Below are positions 1-11,639 of a stretch of DNA of 64,000 nt, in pieces. The DNA is from Girardinichthys multiradiatus (lineage: Eukaryota > Chordata > Actinopteri > Cyprinodontiformes > Goodeidae). Made by a program: the position numbers and the translations under genes. The stretch spans positions 14,437,204 through 14,501,203 of the forward strand of contig NC_061817.1 of assembly GCF_021462225.1 (NCBI RefSeq). The letters are read 5' to 3'. Positions within the stretch are counted from its first letter, which is position 1; every line of letters starts with the position of its first letter. A model generated the notes under the pieces. That model saw only the letters and a program-made list of their open reading frames with translations. It did not search any database and was not told the origin of the DNA.

Positions 1-402
1 AGTCTGTCAGTTTAGGTGGGCAGCCATGTGTTTAGGTTTGTAGTTGTGACATACTCTCTGCTTTCAGCTCTGAAGGATATTCAAAGCCTGAAATATGGTT
101 TTAAAACCAAACGCTGATTAAAATTTCTCCATAATGTTCCCTGTTCCTTTGTCTTCAAAATGCGGTTTGTTCACTCATTTTCTCAAACCTACAAGGCCTA
201 AAAGAACAGTTGTATTTCTACTAAAATTACTGGGACTACTTGCTAATTAGGTGCCTACAGAAGGCAACTGGCAGCATTACCCAACCAATCGGGTGCTACA
301 CTGTGTTTGTCCATCATGTAAAATCCCAATAAAATATATTGAAGTTTGTAGCTGTATGGTCCCTAAATGTGGAAAATTTCAAAAGGGAATGAATACTTTG
401 CT
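1..402 (-). mobile_element. Tc1/mariner relic (family A), cut by left window edge
   Basis: Read on the minus strand, this starts with a decayed terminal repeat at its right end (the stretch around 296-400 with ttattgggattttac on the minus strand). It continues into the leader and the start of a Tc1-type transposase gene, ending near 1-60 with the conserved stretch around cacctaaactgacag. It is full of substitutions and small gaps, so it cannot code. The same family (here called family A) recurs about ten times in this window. It sits in the last intron of csnk1e or beyond. Confidence 0.75.
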
Positions 403-552
403 AATCATCATAAATCAATAAGCTGTGATTAGAACATCTAATGAGATGATCCTAGCAGCTGTGAACCGAAGGATTCCATTTTTGTGTAAAATATTCTTTG
501 TGTGCACTGTGTGGTACATAAGCAAGTGAAGGTAGCACAAATGTCGTCTCAC

Positions 553-3500
553 CTGCGACGTGGAAATCCTTGACTGGTCTTGACGGGCCGTGAGGTCAGA
601 GGACGACATATTGGCAGGAGCCCCGCGGTGTAAACGCATGCTCACCTTCCGTTCTCGCTCAGCGCGAGAAATTGCACGAGGTGACGTGTTGCCTGTGATG
701 AAGAAAAACAATGAGCAACTTTTGATGATGACTTTCTAGAAAAAATATTTTAGAATCAGCAAAGTCTTTCCTTCTTACTAAACGGATTTATTTTTTAAAA
801 TTAGAATCTATTTTAGTCAGAAACTCACCAGACTGTTGGACCCGTGATGCAGGGTTTGAGATGGCTTGCTCTGGTCCATTTCTGACTCTGTTGGGAGCGC
901 CTGGAGTGGGACCTGAGGGGAGGCCCCGTGATGCAGACCCCCTGGGGGCTCCTCCGATCCGATCATCTTTCTCATCTCCTGTCCTCCTTTCACGATCCGT
1001 ATCCTCAGTTGTCCGACTGGCGCCCTGATAAATGTGACCAGGCATATTAACGAAAGTTTTAAAAAGCAGCATGGTAATTTGAGCTCTGTTGAGGAAAGTT
1101 GTGTGCATGAAATTGACCAATACGAAAATCTCCTATTACAAACTTACAAACTTGAGCATGTTCCAATCGAAGACGTAATCGTAGGAGAATCCCTGTCGGT
1201 GGAAAAGATTCCTGAAAAGTTGGCGTAGGTAGGAGTAGTCTGGTTTGTCATCAAAACGGAGTGAGCGGCAAAAATTCAGGTATGTGGAGAACTCCGCTGT
1301 AAAACATCAGAAACAGGAGTAATGAGTAAATGTAAAGGAAAATCAGTAAACCTGCAAGCGTTGAGCTTTCATTTCCCAATCAATATAAATACTAGAATTC
1401 CAGCTCCATTTTAAGCACAACAAACTAAATACAGCACATGCAGATAATCTTAGGAGCAAGTGGCTGCACCAGTAGATGAGGACTCACAAGGATATCCTTT
1501 GCAAAGAACTTCAATAGGTGTGGACATTTTCTTCTCACTGATTCGCTCATACTTTTGTCTCTTGGTTGCAGCCTTGAGGCCCTGCCAGGGGAGGGACCCC
1601 AGGTTGAAGTACATGAGGACGTATCCGAGAGACTCCAGGTCATCACGTCTCGACTGCTCTGTGGACATAAAGCATCAAGTGCAAATGAATGAGACAACTA
1701 AACCGTCTACTTTTAAGGACAAATAAATAGGGATCTAAAGTGATCCAGTACCACAAGATCTTGCAAAATTAAAACAGTACAATATTTTGCATCATAGTGA
1801 GGCAGGTCTCCCAAAGCCCTATCTACTTCCTGACAGAGTTCAACTTCTGAAGTGGAAAAAAAAAGAAAAAATAAGGGTCCAGGTTATCAACATGGGCTCC
1901 ATGGTGGTGCTTTAAGCTGGGCACTGAGTTGCATCTATGCTTGAGAAGCTTCATTGAAATAAAGAAGTAGTTTGTGCAATGCCCCATTGAGTTGAAAGTC
2001 AACTAATGAAGATGTCTTGTTATGCTAGCTGACAACACTGTTACAAAATCATGGAGGAAGCTTCCTACAATTTAAAAGAAATTTGTGTAGCAGCAAGGGG
2101 TAAAAAAAACAAACCCCAACAACAAATGAACAAAGAAACTAGTGAAAAAAGTGACTGGCAAGATACCAATGATCTTTAAGTCCTGTGAGAAAACAGTGAT
2201 AACTAGCCTCTAACAATGCAAAACCTAGCCTCCACTTTGTAGCTTCTTATCGTCACTAAAGGGCTACGGTTTTAAAAAGGAACTGGGAATGTGTTGGATC
2301 AAATCTGAAAAAGCTAGACAGATCAATGCCTGAACTGTTCACGTCTGCACTGAATAGATTCTTTAAACCCCAGGTTGAAATTTAGGGAACCTTTGTTCCG
2401 TTTGTGAAAATCCTGAAGAAGAATCCCAAAATACTTAGTGGACTAGTCAAACCTGGACTATTTTACACCTATTATAGATTATTTTAGAAACACCTTTATG
2501 CCTTTTCCTGAAATAAATTTAAAAAAAAGGCACAAAAAAAACCCCTAAATAATGTCTCAGGAGCGAGACGTATTATTACATTTTTGCAATTATTTAACCA
2601 AAGATTTATCATTTGGAGATGACGACTCTAGCTTATCTATTCTTGTGAAATAGGTTGTTTATATGTTCTGTAATATGCATAAGGCCAATGGTCGAAATAT
2701 TATCATTACCTCGCCTTACATATTTTAAAATTCAAATCTCTTTCCACGGTAGATGTGAGATCAAAAGCAAAATGCCCTGACGAGTGACACAGAAATGACC
2801 GTAATACATAATTAATCACATCTGTTTTTAAACCCATTAGTTTTACTCAGGGATTATGATTAAATACAGGATCAATGAATGAAAGGAGCATGTTTAATAA
2901 AACGGGGAACATCAGCAGGTAATGAGATGATCGGACACTAATTTTAGTGAGCGTTCAAATACCAGAACTACTAAAATGTTCAGAAAGCACCAATACCTTT
3001 TCAATAAGAATATGGTCAGGACTGGAAGAAATGGAAATAAATGACTCAGTAAGACAAACAAAAAAGGACAAATAGGTCTGTGCATCTACTGTACTTTGCA
3101 CCATTACGCAAAAGTTGAAGCAGCTCAGATTATCATTTAGCATGACGCAAAACAAGCAGCTGTCACTGGGAACACTGCAGCAAACTCGGAAGAAAACCTT
3201 GGAGTTTGAACTAAACCCAGTTATGGTCTCATTCTCCTTCAGCATATTTTTAGGCTGTCCACCACATTAGGAAAACATGCATCGTCGAGTTCAGTCTTAC
3301 CGATTCCAAGATGTGTGTTGATGGAGGCGTACCGCGCTGTTCCGGTCAGGTTCTTGTTCTCCCTGTAAGGGATGTGCTGGTGCGTGCGGGCATCGCGGTA
3401 CTTTTTGGCCAGCCCAAAGTCAATAATGTACACCAGGTTGCCCTTCTTCCCTAAACCCATAAGGAAGTTATCTGGCTTCACGTCTCTGTGGATGAAGTTC

Positions 3501-5545
3501 TTGGAGTGGATGTACTCAATGCGACTAATCTGGATTTGAATGAGATGCACAAACAAAGAAAATATTTTGTTACACTGACTGTCAGCAGTATGAGACGTAC
3601 TTAAGCAGATTGAGACAAAAGGAGGACAGATTGGCAGCAGCACGACAAATCAGGACAGGAAGGCCATGACCCAAGGCTGAAAAGCTGCCAGTCAGACACC
3701 CACATGGACATCTGATACAGCAACTCGGCTATAATTGGGGCAAAAGGTGAGTCAAGAGTCTGATCCTTGATATGAAATATCTAGGTCAACAGATTAAAGC
3801 TGGGCACTCATCATAAACTACATTGACAGCAGGTGAGGAGAGGAGATCAAACCATCTATAATCTTTAGAGAGGCTTCAAGAGAATTACAATGTTTACACA
3901 CAGAATATTCAGTGACCCGATGCAGTAAGGGTCATTCCTATTATGTTTCTCTACAGTCTTTGTAAATAATCCTTTCCCCTTGATACTGTTACACTGACTG
4001 AATGTCTCCGATTTTAATGTCAAGCTTGTATCATACCATCTGGTCTGCCAACAGCAGGACAGTCTTTAGGCTGAACTTGCGGGAGCAGAAGTTAAAAAGG
4101 TCCTCCAGACTGGGCCCAAGTAGCTCCATTACCATGACGTTGTAGTCTCCCTCCGCACCGCACCATTTTATCGATGGAATACCAACTTGTCAAAGACAGA
4201 CAAACATCATCAGCACATATGTGGTCAAGTTATCACAGGCACAGCATTGCTTTGAATATAGTCGCTAAAACTGCTGCAAATTTTATTTCAGTTGGGCAAA
4301 GGTGAGTTTTAACCGTTACAATTGTTATTGTTTTTTCTGCTGTCCCTTATGTGTAGCATTATTATTATTATTAACAGTGATGCCTTGCGTTTAGGAAATA
4401 CAGGACCTGAGATGAAAGACTGAGGAGGAGGAAGAAGACCCTACCTGGGCTAAGCCTGGGAAGGAATAAAGTTTACGTAAACCAAGCTTCCATGTTAAAA
4501 AAATGAAACCGTCATAAGCTGACATCAGCCGGCATGAGATTCTCATGGTATGATAACCTACTAAGTAAAAATACCACAAAATTGAGCAAAAAACACCTGT
4601 TAAATATAACAGTTTTCAAAAAACATACTTGTTTTACAGGATTGTTGCTTTTGGATTTCCAAATGTAGTTTTAAAACAGCATCCCCATAATCAGAGTGAA
4701 TCAGTCACAGAAAAGAAAATATGCTGCTTTAATTACCCATGAAAACCTGAAAAAAAGTGTCTCTGGTGGAACTTCCTATTAATGAAAAAACCTATTTGGC
4801 TGATGAAAGATAAAGAAGAAGAATCAAATGTAATGACATTGGTCACCAGCTGATTAACAAGATGGAGAACATCTGTTTTCTTCTGTGTGGGCTTCATTTT
4901 GTAATAATACTATTACGTTAAAACTTTTATTGATTATTTGTCTACTGCTGACAGTACTATAGTATATTCCTAATAAAAATAAAAAGGCACAAGTATGGAA
5001 GTGGTCGTTCGAGGCTAGGCATTTTTCTAGACTGAAAACGAGCTGATGGACACGCATTCAATCTTTTACACTGAATTTCAGGCTGCAGCATTTTAAGATA
5101 AAGGCTTCCCTGACCATTACATTGTTCCAGTATCGGGTTTGGCAGGATAGTTGCATCTTCAATACACAGCTGGGAAGACATTTGAGAAGAATGCTCTAAT
5201 AATCCTGACAAGTGTGTTGAAGCTATAGGTGCTTACCTCCTCCCTGCATCATCTTGTAGAACTTGCTTTCAATGTGCAACTGTGGATGTTTGGTCTTCAC
5301 ACATTCCAGCTTGATGGCTACCTCCTCACCAGTCGCAATGTTGGCACCTGAGGAGAAACGTAAAAAATAACCACATCTGTAAGGACATGTAGGAGAAGCA
5401 TGTTGTAGGGCCCGAGTTGGATGGATAGTGTGGGAAGATTCATTTCAGTGTGAAACAGTTTCCACTTACCAAGGTAAATGTCTCCAAAGGATCCACTACC
5501 TATCTTTCGCCCCAGCCGGTATTTGTTCCCCACTCTCAGCTCCAT
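553..5545 (-). CDS. csnk1e: Casein kinase 1 epsilon, 8 coding exons, 3' end off window
   Basis: Ser/Thr kinase that phosphorylates PER proteins in the circadian clock and Dishevelled in Wnt signalling. Exons in transcript order: 5470-5545, 5237-5347, 4037-4185, 3301-3529, 1488-1658, 1148-1296, 829-1024, 553-692. They join in phase to 1221 bp, 407 codons. The start ATG (5543-5545) begins [14 protein letters not shown]. Visible motifs: glycine loop [15 protein letters not shown] lysine, catalytic [19 protein letters not shown], and the NLS-like TKRQKYERI. The tail ([33 protein letters not shown]) and [12 protein letters not shown] fit epsilon rather than the close paralogue delta. The human protein has 416 residues; here the last exon after ...STSQ (about 10 codons plus stop) is not in view, because exon 553-692 ends on a GTGAG donor. 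The kinase fold (about residues 9-277) is complete and shows no lesion. Confidence 0.96.
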
Positions 5546-5560
5546 GGTTGCAAGGTGTCA
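5546..5560 (-). other. csnk1e: csnk1e 5' UTR part of exon 2
   Basis: Fifteen bases between a splice acceptor (minus strand gattacag, AG at 5561-5562) and the ATG. This shows that the 5' UTR is split and that an upstream noncoding exon must exist, most likely at about 8.35 kb. Confidence 0.75.
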
Positions 5561-8348
5561 CTGTAATCAACGGACAACACACATCTATGAAACAAAACTG
5601 CACACGTTTTACTCTCTCAACTCCATTATTCTTTATGACCAATTAGAAGACGTATATTGGGGGTCAGAAAGCATTCAACTTAAAAAATGCAGCTGTTGTC
5701 TTTATTTTGCCACGAGACAGAATGACTGAAGTCTTTGTACAGATTTTCAGCTGCTCATATGATCAATTTATCCTAGAAAAACTGGCCACATATTTATGTG
5801 AGGATGCACCCTGTTAACACTGCCAGTTGAGCAGAAAACAGCCATCTAGTCTCCAGAAACAAATGATCAAATTTGTGTGTTAGCTAGGGATGGGGGGGGG
5901 GGCTTGAGCTAAGCAGAAGGAGAAGAAAGGAGGGGTGGGAAATACAGAAATAAAAGGAGGGCAACATAGAAATGTTTAAACCTGGAACTAGAATGAGAAG
6001 GACCTAATGCTACATGAGTACAAGGACTTGGGACGCATGAGGAAATCATGTGCAATTTTTTGAGCCAAGCTGCATGTGATGGCAGAGCGGGATCATTACT
6101 TATTTAATGCTGGCTCAACCACGCCACATTGAGCAGCCACTGCGAAAGCAAGACTAAGCTCTCTGCTGCTCTGGGTTGGCACTGGCAAAGGGAAAAAGGC
6201 ATGAGCAGCCACAGAGCACTGGCTGGTTGTATCTGTGTCAAAGCCCTCAGACTGGCCTGTCTAATGAACTCCAGAAAGCCAAGAGCTGCAGAGCAGCATT
6301 TATTAGACTTGGTTAACTCAACACTTTGTGTCAAAAGAATGTACCCTTTACAAATAAACTTGTTCCAAAATGGATGACTGAGCCTACAAATGAGTTCTTA
6401 CTAAGGCAATATACAGGTACATAAAAAATATATCCTCTTTATTTATGCTTAGGATGCACCCACGAAAGTTACCTTAATTTATGTTACTTAAAAGAGAGAA
6501 GTTTTATAAAAATCTACAGCTTAAGCAAATTAAGCATCAATTCTGCAGAACTAGTCCTCTTTATTCCACGTGATTCCACTAGGAGTCCAATATTTCAACT
6601 ATGCTTACTCCAGTTGCAATAACAGTAGGCAAGAGGTCCCTGCAGAGGATGGTGAGGGGAGCTGAAAAGCCCAGGATCTTTTTAAGAGCTGTTGGAGGAA
6701 AAGTTCTGAACATCGTCAAGACTCCTCACAACCTTTCTATTCCCGCTTCAAGCTGCTGAACTGTTAAGATTACGCACTTAACATTATTGCTACAGAAAAT
6801 ATTTGCTGAAGATTTTTTTTTTATCTGCAGTGATGCTTTGATGTACAGATAGAGATGTTTCATGACTGAAAATATTGAGTTTTTTCCTACCCTGACCACA
6901 ATTAATGATTATTAATTATCTATATTAGGAGCAGAGGTGAAGTCAAAACAAACAAAATGAAAATAAATTTGGCATTTTAGCATCTAACAGTGATTACAAT
7001 GGTTAGCATTACTAAAACAGCAGCTTGCCTTGGTAGACGGGACAGACGCAGATGGATCAGGCTTAATGAAAGGTTAGGGCCATTACACCCAAGAGCGTAT
7101 CTGGTGTGTTGCAACATAACACAGATTTAAGAAGTAAAATTAATCATAAAACTTAACACCGAGTCCTCAGTTCAGGAATAGTGACACAACATGCTTGACA
7201 CTATTACTCTGCATCCTTAAGACTATGCGTGTACCGTTAGTAAAAATGCATTTGTATAAATCCCTATGCATCGGTTTTACATGAGGAGGAAGCGTCTCAA
7301 AGGTGTGAGCATTGTAAACTTAACAGCGATGAGGGGAATTCATCATTTGAGGTTTCAGAGACAGTGAAGACAGTAAGGTGAAGCAATGGGAATTAGCCTG
7401 TCACACTGCACTTGAAAAACAACATGTGCTATTACGGTAGTAATCATCTGCAGGAGAGTGGATTGGTCAAGATGGTACAGTACACATCTGCTGGTTCAAG
7501 GGGAGTCTTAGTAGTAGCTGTTAAGACATGATGTTCTGAAGGAGGTGGAACAGTATGGTTTAAGCCTTAAGACCTCACAGTGACGGCATAAAGAATCAAC
7601 TATTTAGCATTTCGAGCTGTGCATCAATCTGAACTATTCATCTTTTGGATCAGTTTTATACGTAAATATATAAATAAAACTATTAAACAAAAAAAGAAAA
7701 GAAAAAAAAAACACCACCAGTCACCCCAACCAGATAATTTCGCAATCACACAAACGCTGCTAACATTACGCCCCTCACAGTTGTCACTACAAACAACAAC
7801 TTTGTTTTAAATTCAACGTATGCCACATTTTGTGCGCAATTTTCTCAATTATGTTAACAGAACAACGGTTCTGTTGCGGTAGTGGCACAAGTCACCCTTT
7901 ATGCCTTTGGAGTAATGCGATATCTTTTTATAAAAAAATTCAACAAAACATAAACGTAATAGTTTGACAAAATAATAAATAGGCGATTTAAATACCTTAC
8001 AGCCTCTTTTACTTGTTTACGTTAGAAATATAAACCACAGGAATCAGCGCAAGTTGATCGTTAGCTGCTACAACTAAGCTAGTAGAAATTCGCTACCCGA
8101 ACCGTGGGACGTGATGCTAAAAAGGTTCTAAATTAAAGAAAGCTTAACATTAATACAGTTCAATAAACCTCAATTTGTGTTTTATTAACAACCCCACTCG
8201 TACATGATTTAACTGGCCAGGGTAGACAGCCAGTCCTACTATTTGCCCCCTCCCCCTCTCCTGTAAACCGTAAATAGGAGACTCCGCTTCGGTCGAATCG
8301 GGTCCCTTTTCCCCCTTGGTTTCACTTGTTCCCCGACGCAACACTCAC
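5561..8348 (-). other. csnk1e intron 1, no gene seen
   Basis: About 2.8 kb between the coding start and the proposed noncoding first exon. It is AT-rich, with a run of ten G at 5893-5902 and several A/T homopolymers. No exon, RNA gene or well-kept mobile element was recognised. Confidence 0.6.
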
Positions 8349-8640
8349 ACGATATCGGGTTCGTCCGACAGCTGGTTTAGTGGAGCTTCTGATCCGATGG
8401 TTGTCAGTCGGACAGGAGACCGACCAGAGGAGGATGGGAGCGGATTATGACAGCTCTCATACCCCCAGCTCTGAGCTCAGTTGTCGGTTGCGCTCCCTGT
8501 TGATAGTCCCTGAGAAGCTCCAGCAGCACAAACATCCGTTCTCTACTCTGGTTCGTCGCCCCTCCTCTCGTTACTTAACAACGTACGTGCTCACCACGTC
8601 GATGATGTCACCCTCCAGATCTCGCCGTCACTAAAAAGGA
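8349..8640 (-). promoter_or_regulatory. csnk1e: Probable csnk1e first noncoding exon and promoter
   Basis: This patch is richer in CpG than its surroundings (for example cgtcgatgatg and tctcgccgtc). On the minus strand it contains ...gatatcgt followed by a consensus donor GTGAGT (donor at 8347-8348). A noncoding exon ending at 8349 would splice to the acceptor at 5561. The transcription start is not defined by sequence alone; the right boundary is a guess based on the return to AT-rich sequence. Confidence 0.55.
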
Positions 8641-9027
8641 ACATCACGGCTCCCGTATGTAATTGTATCATTCATTAAATGTCAGATTACTAAATTCAAT
8701 TTCAACATACGGTAATGACTTTATAGATTTTCGACAATATAACATATTAAATGCGTTATCTTAGTAGTATTTCACAGCTGGTAAATAATTACCCGTTAGC
8801 CATTGCTGACTGTAGTGTGACGTCGGTTTTAAATTTAATTGGTATCTTGATGATAATATGACAGTGACAAACACGGGGCTTATTTCTTTTAAGAGCCCTG
8901 GTTGTAAAACAAAAAATCTGTTTAAAATTCCTTTTATATTTTGTTAAGGTTAACAATATAACAAGTAGAACATACAATACTTTTCAGAATTCCCATTTCA
9001 AAGTACCAACTAAAACACATACATTTG
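8641..9027. other. Intergenic, nothing recognised
   Basis: AT-rich sequence between the csnk1e promoter region and a Tc1 relic. No coding or repeat signal was seen. Confidence 0.5.
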
Positions 9028-10143
9028 TGATCAGAAGTTTACAAACGCTTATAATCAGCATAGATGTCAGAATCATTTTGGAGCTTTTAAGTATTCTTTA
9101 GTGGTATTTTTTTTAGGGGGAGCTGGAATTATTGAGACTGTATGGTGCCTTGCATGAAGAAGGTCCTGGGTTTAAATCCGAGCCTGTGCTGTCTTCCTAC
9201 ATGAAAACTACATGTTCTCCCAAAGATATGAGTGCTTTAGTGAACCTCATTTAAGTTGGTTGGTTTACTGGCAAATTCTTGCCATTTAACTATTCTTTAA
9301 CAAGACTGAGGTTGGGGCTTTGGGAAGGCCATTCCAAAAGCCTAATGCTAGCCTGCTTTATTCACTCTGTGCTCAGTTTTGACCATTCTCCATTGGAACA
9401 TTCACTTTCGTCCAAGTGTTAACAGTCTGTTCAGTTAAGGTGAAGCTTAAAATTCGATCCACTTTGTACAATGATCAGTACCAGTGGCAGTGAAACAGAT
9501 CCATATTATGATGCCACCATTACCTTGCGGCCTGAAAAACGTAATTTTGTCCTAATAGTTATTTTTTGTTCTATCTGACCATAAAACTTTGCAGAGGTTT
9601 CTTTCTTGATAGGTTTCTCCCAGTTCATGTTTATTTTAATCGCCCTTCAATGCAGACGGTGAAACTGGTGTTCTGGGAGTTTTAATTTAACAATAGCCTT
9701 AGGTCTTGATGGATCCTGGGCTGTTCCTGAACAGCCTTACTTGTTTCTTTCACCTGAAGGTGGTATTTTGTCAGTTGGTTAAAGTTTTGACAAAATTTGG
9801 TGTTTCAAGTGGATAAAGCAGGATAACATGACCTCATAACATGATAGCCCTGACCTCAGCCCTACTGAACTATACTTAATGCAAGGAAACCAATTGAAAT
9901 GAACACTTCCTACTCTGTTGAGGGAGACTTATCCCAACATTAGGGTATATGTAATATTGACCTTGTGTGGATTATACAAAAATCTAAAATAAATTTTAAT
10001 TTAGGCACCCCAATCTTGGTTTAAAAAACGTCACCGAAGTGATTCTTGTATAATTAATTTTAAAAAGAACTGTTCAAATTAAATATGCAAAATGAATCCA
10101 AACATTTATGTCAAAGATGAATGTCTGCAAATTTCTGACCAGA
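9028..10143 (-). mobile_element. Decayed Tc1/mariner element (another family)
   Basis: Left end tgatcagaagtttacaaac and right end ...gcaaatttctgacca are decayed inverted copies of each other. The interior, read on the minus strand, resembles Tc1 transposase sequence; the plus strand keeps gctttgggaaggccattcc and catattatgatgccaccat. Many indels, no open frame. It lies between the 3' ends of the csnk1e promoter region and the tnrc6b transcript. Confidence 0.65.
9125..9270 (+). mobile_element. Degenerate tRNA-type SINE fragment inside the Tc1 relic
   Basis: The stretch aagaaggtcctgggttta followed by aatccgagcctgtgct resembles the B-box and downstream body of a common teleost tRNA-derived SINE, followed by a degenerate catgttctccc motif. 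It interrupts the Tc1 relic, so it inserted later. No A-box or clear target duplication remains. Confidence 0.5.
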
Positions 10144-10189
10144 GTCATACACACTTCAGAAAAAAACACACCTGGACAAAGTTAGAAGC

Positions 10190-11639
10190 CAATACTTTCA
10201 TCTTTATTAATCTTGTTCTCATTGTTTAAATAAATTTTTCTTCTGTAAAATCTCAAAACAAAAACACTGAACAGGAGTGTTAAAGCCTGTCTTAATTTAA
10301 AACAAATACACAACAACAAACCATTAAAAACGAACGGTAACGCTTACACTGTATCTGTAAACAACCCGCCCCACCCCTCCCCTCCCACTGCACACAGTTT
10401 GATAAGATTTGGCATGTCCATTTTCTCAACGCATATGCCTTCAGCTCTTTGTGTCATTAAAATGTTTTTTTATTATTGCAGGTCAGACAATAAAAAAAAG
10501 ACATATCTACTAAAAAAAATAAAATAAAACACTTCAAATAAAAGGGGAAAAAAAAGCATTAGTGCCAATATATCTTAACAGGCAGTCAGCAGAATACCAA
10601 ATGCACTCAGAACATTTGTTTGTATAGACCTTCTGTATAAGTAAGCAGCCTTACCCACATTATGACAGGCATTACCATGCGCACACATCATCGTCACATT
10701 CTCGCACACATGCACAGCGACTGCATTGGTTTAATCCACTTACTTGGTCTCAGTCTCACTCATACTCAGTGTGTATGACGCTGCACGCAGCATCGACACA
10801 TGGAGAAATGCATCGTAGCCTGAAAATGCCAGCAATTAAACATGTATCACTGCAACAGTAACAAACATGTTCAAGAACAAATTACAGAAAAAAAAAAAAC
10901 AATAAAACAGAGTGCGTGAGATACAACAGTAGGAGGTCAGCATTTGGAAAACAAATCAATTACTTTTTTTTTTTTCTCCAAAGTTTCACTGTTCAAAGAT
11001 TAAAATCATACATCCAAACAAAACAGGAACAAAACAAACTTAACATACACAGTAAGATACAGCCCTGATCTTAATCAGAGCTGTTTGCATGTGTTTGGAT
11101 TCAATCTCTGTCTTTAAGGGGATGTGAATACAAACTCCGCTCTCGACCTCAGTGTTCTCTTAAATGATGAAGGTAATGCTGTTTACAGTGCCTGTCTGTC
11201 TGAAGGCTTCTCTGTATTTGGTGTGTGCATGTTCGTGTAAATTGGATAAAAAGTCCCCTACTTACTAAGCACATTGCAATCCAGTCGAGTCTTTGAGACT
11301 CACTGATTTTTTTTTCCATTCTTTTTCAGGTTTCAAGTCTAAGCAGTTGAAATCTTCATGTGTGGAAAAAAAAGGCTGAATACACATCTAACAGTCCCTG
11401 CATTTGTTTTTTATATAATAGCTTAAGTCTGGCCATGAGAATGTGTGTAAGCAACTGTCACATTTCTGCTTTAAGTGTGTGCACATTAATATGCATACTA
11501 GTATACGTATGCATGGGTATGTATTCAGTACATCAATATGCATATCATGTAAATGTGTGTGCCATATTAAGTACATATGTATCCCAGTGTATGCCCTATC
11601 AGTGTGTTCGAATCCAATCGTACTCATGGAGAGGGCTTA
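10190..11639 (-). other. tnrc6b: tnrc6b 3' UTR
   Basis: About 1.45 kb after the stop codon on the minus strand, with no coding potential. It is AT-rich with A/T homopolymers and a purine/pyrimidine tract of alternating tgtg/catac repeats at about 11,440-11,600. A candidate AATAAA (plus-strand tttatt at 10,203-10,208) near the far end would give a 3' UTR of about 1.4 kb. The exact cleavage site is inferred. Confidence 0.6.

Noticed and set aside
415..552. In-frame extension of csnk1e past 553 ([15 protein letters not shown]...)
   Set aside because: The exon ends at a strong GTGAG donor after ...STSQ, exactly where the family's last intron lies; the extension has no similarity to kinase tails.
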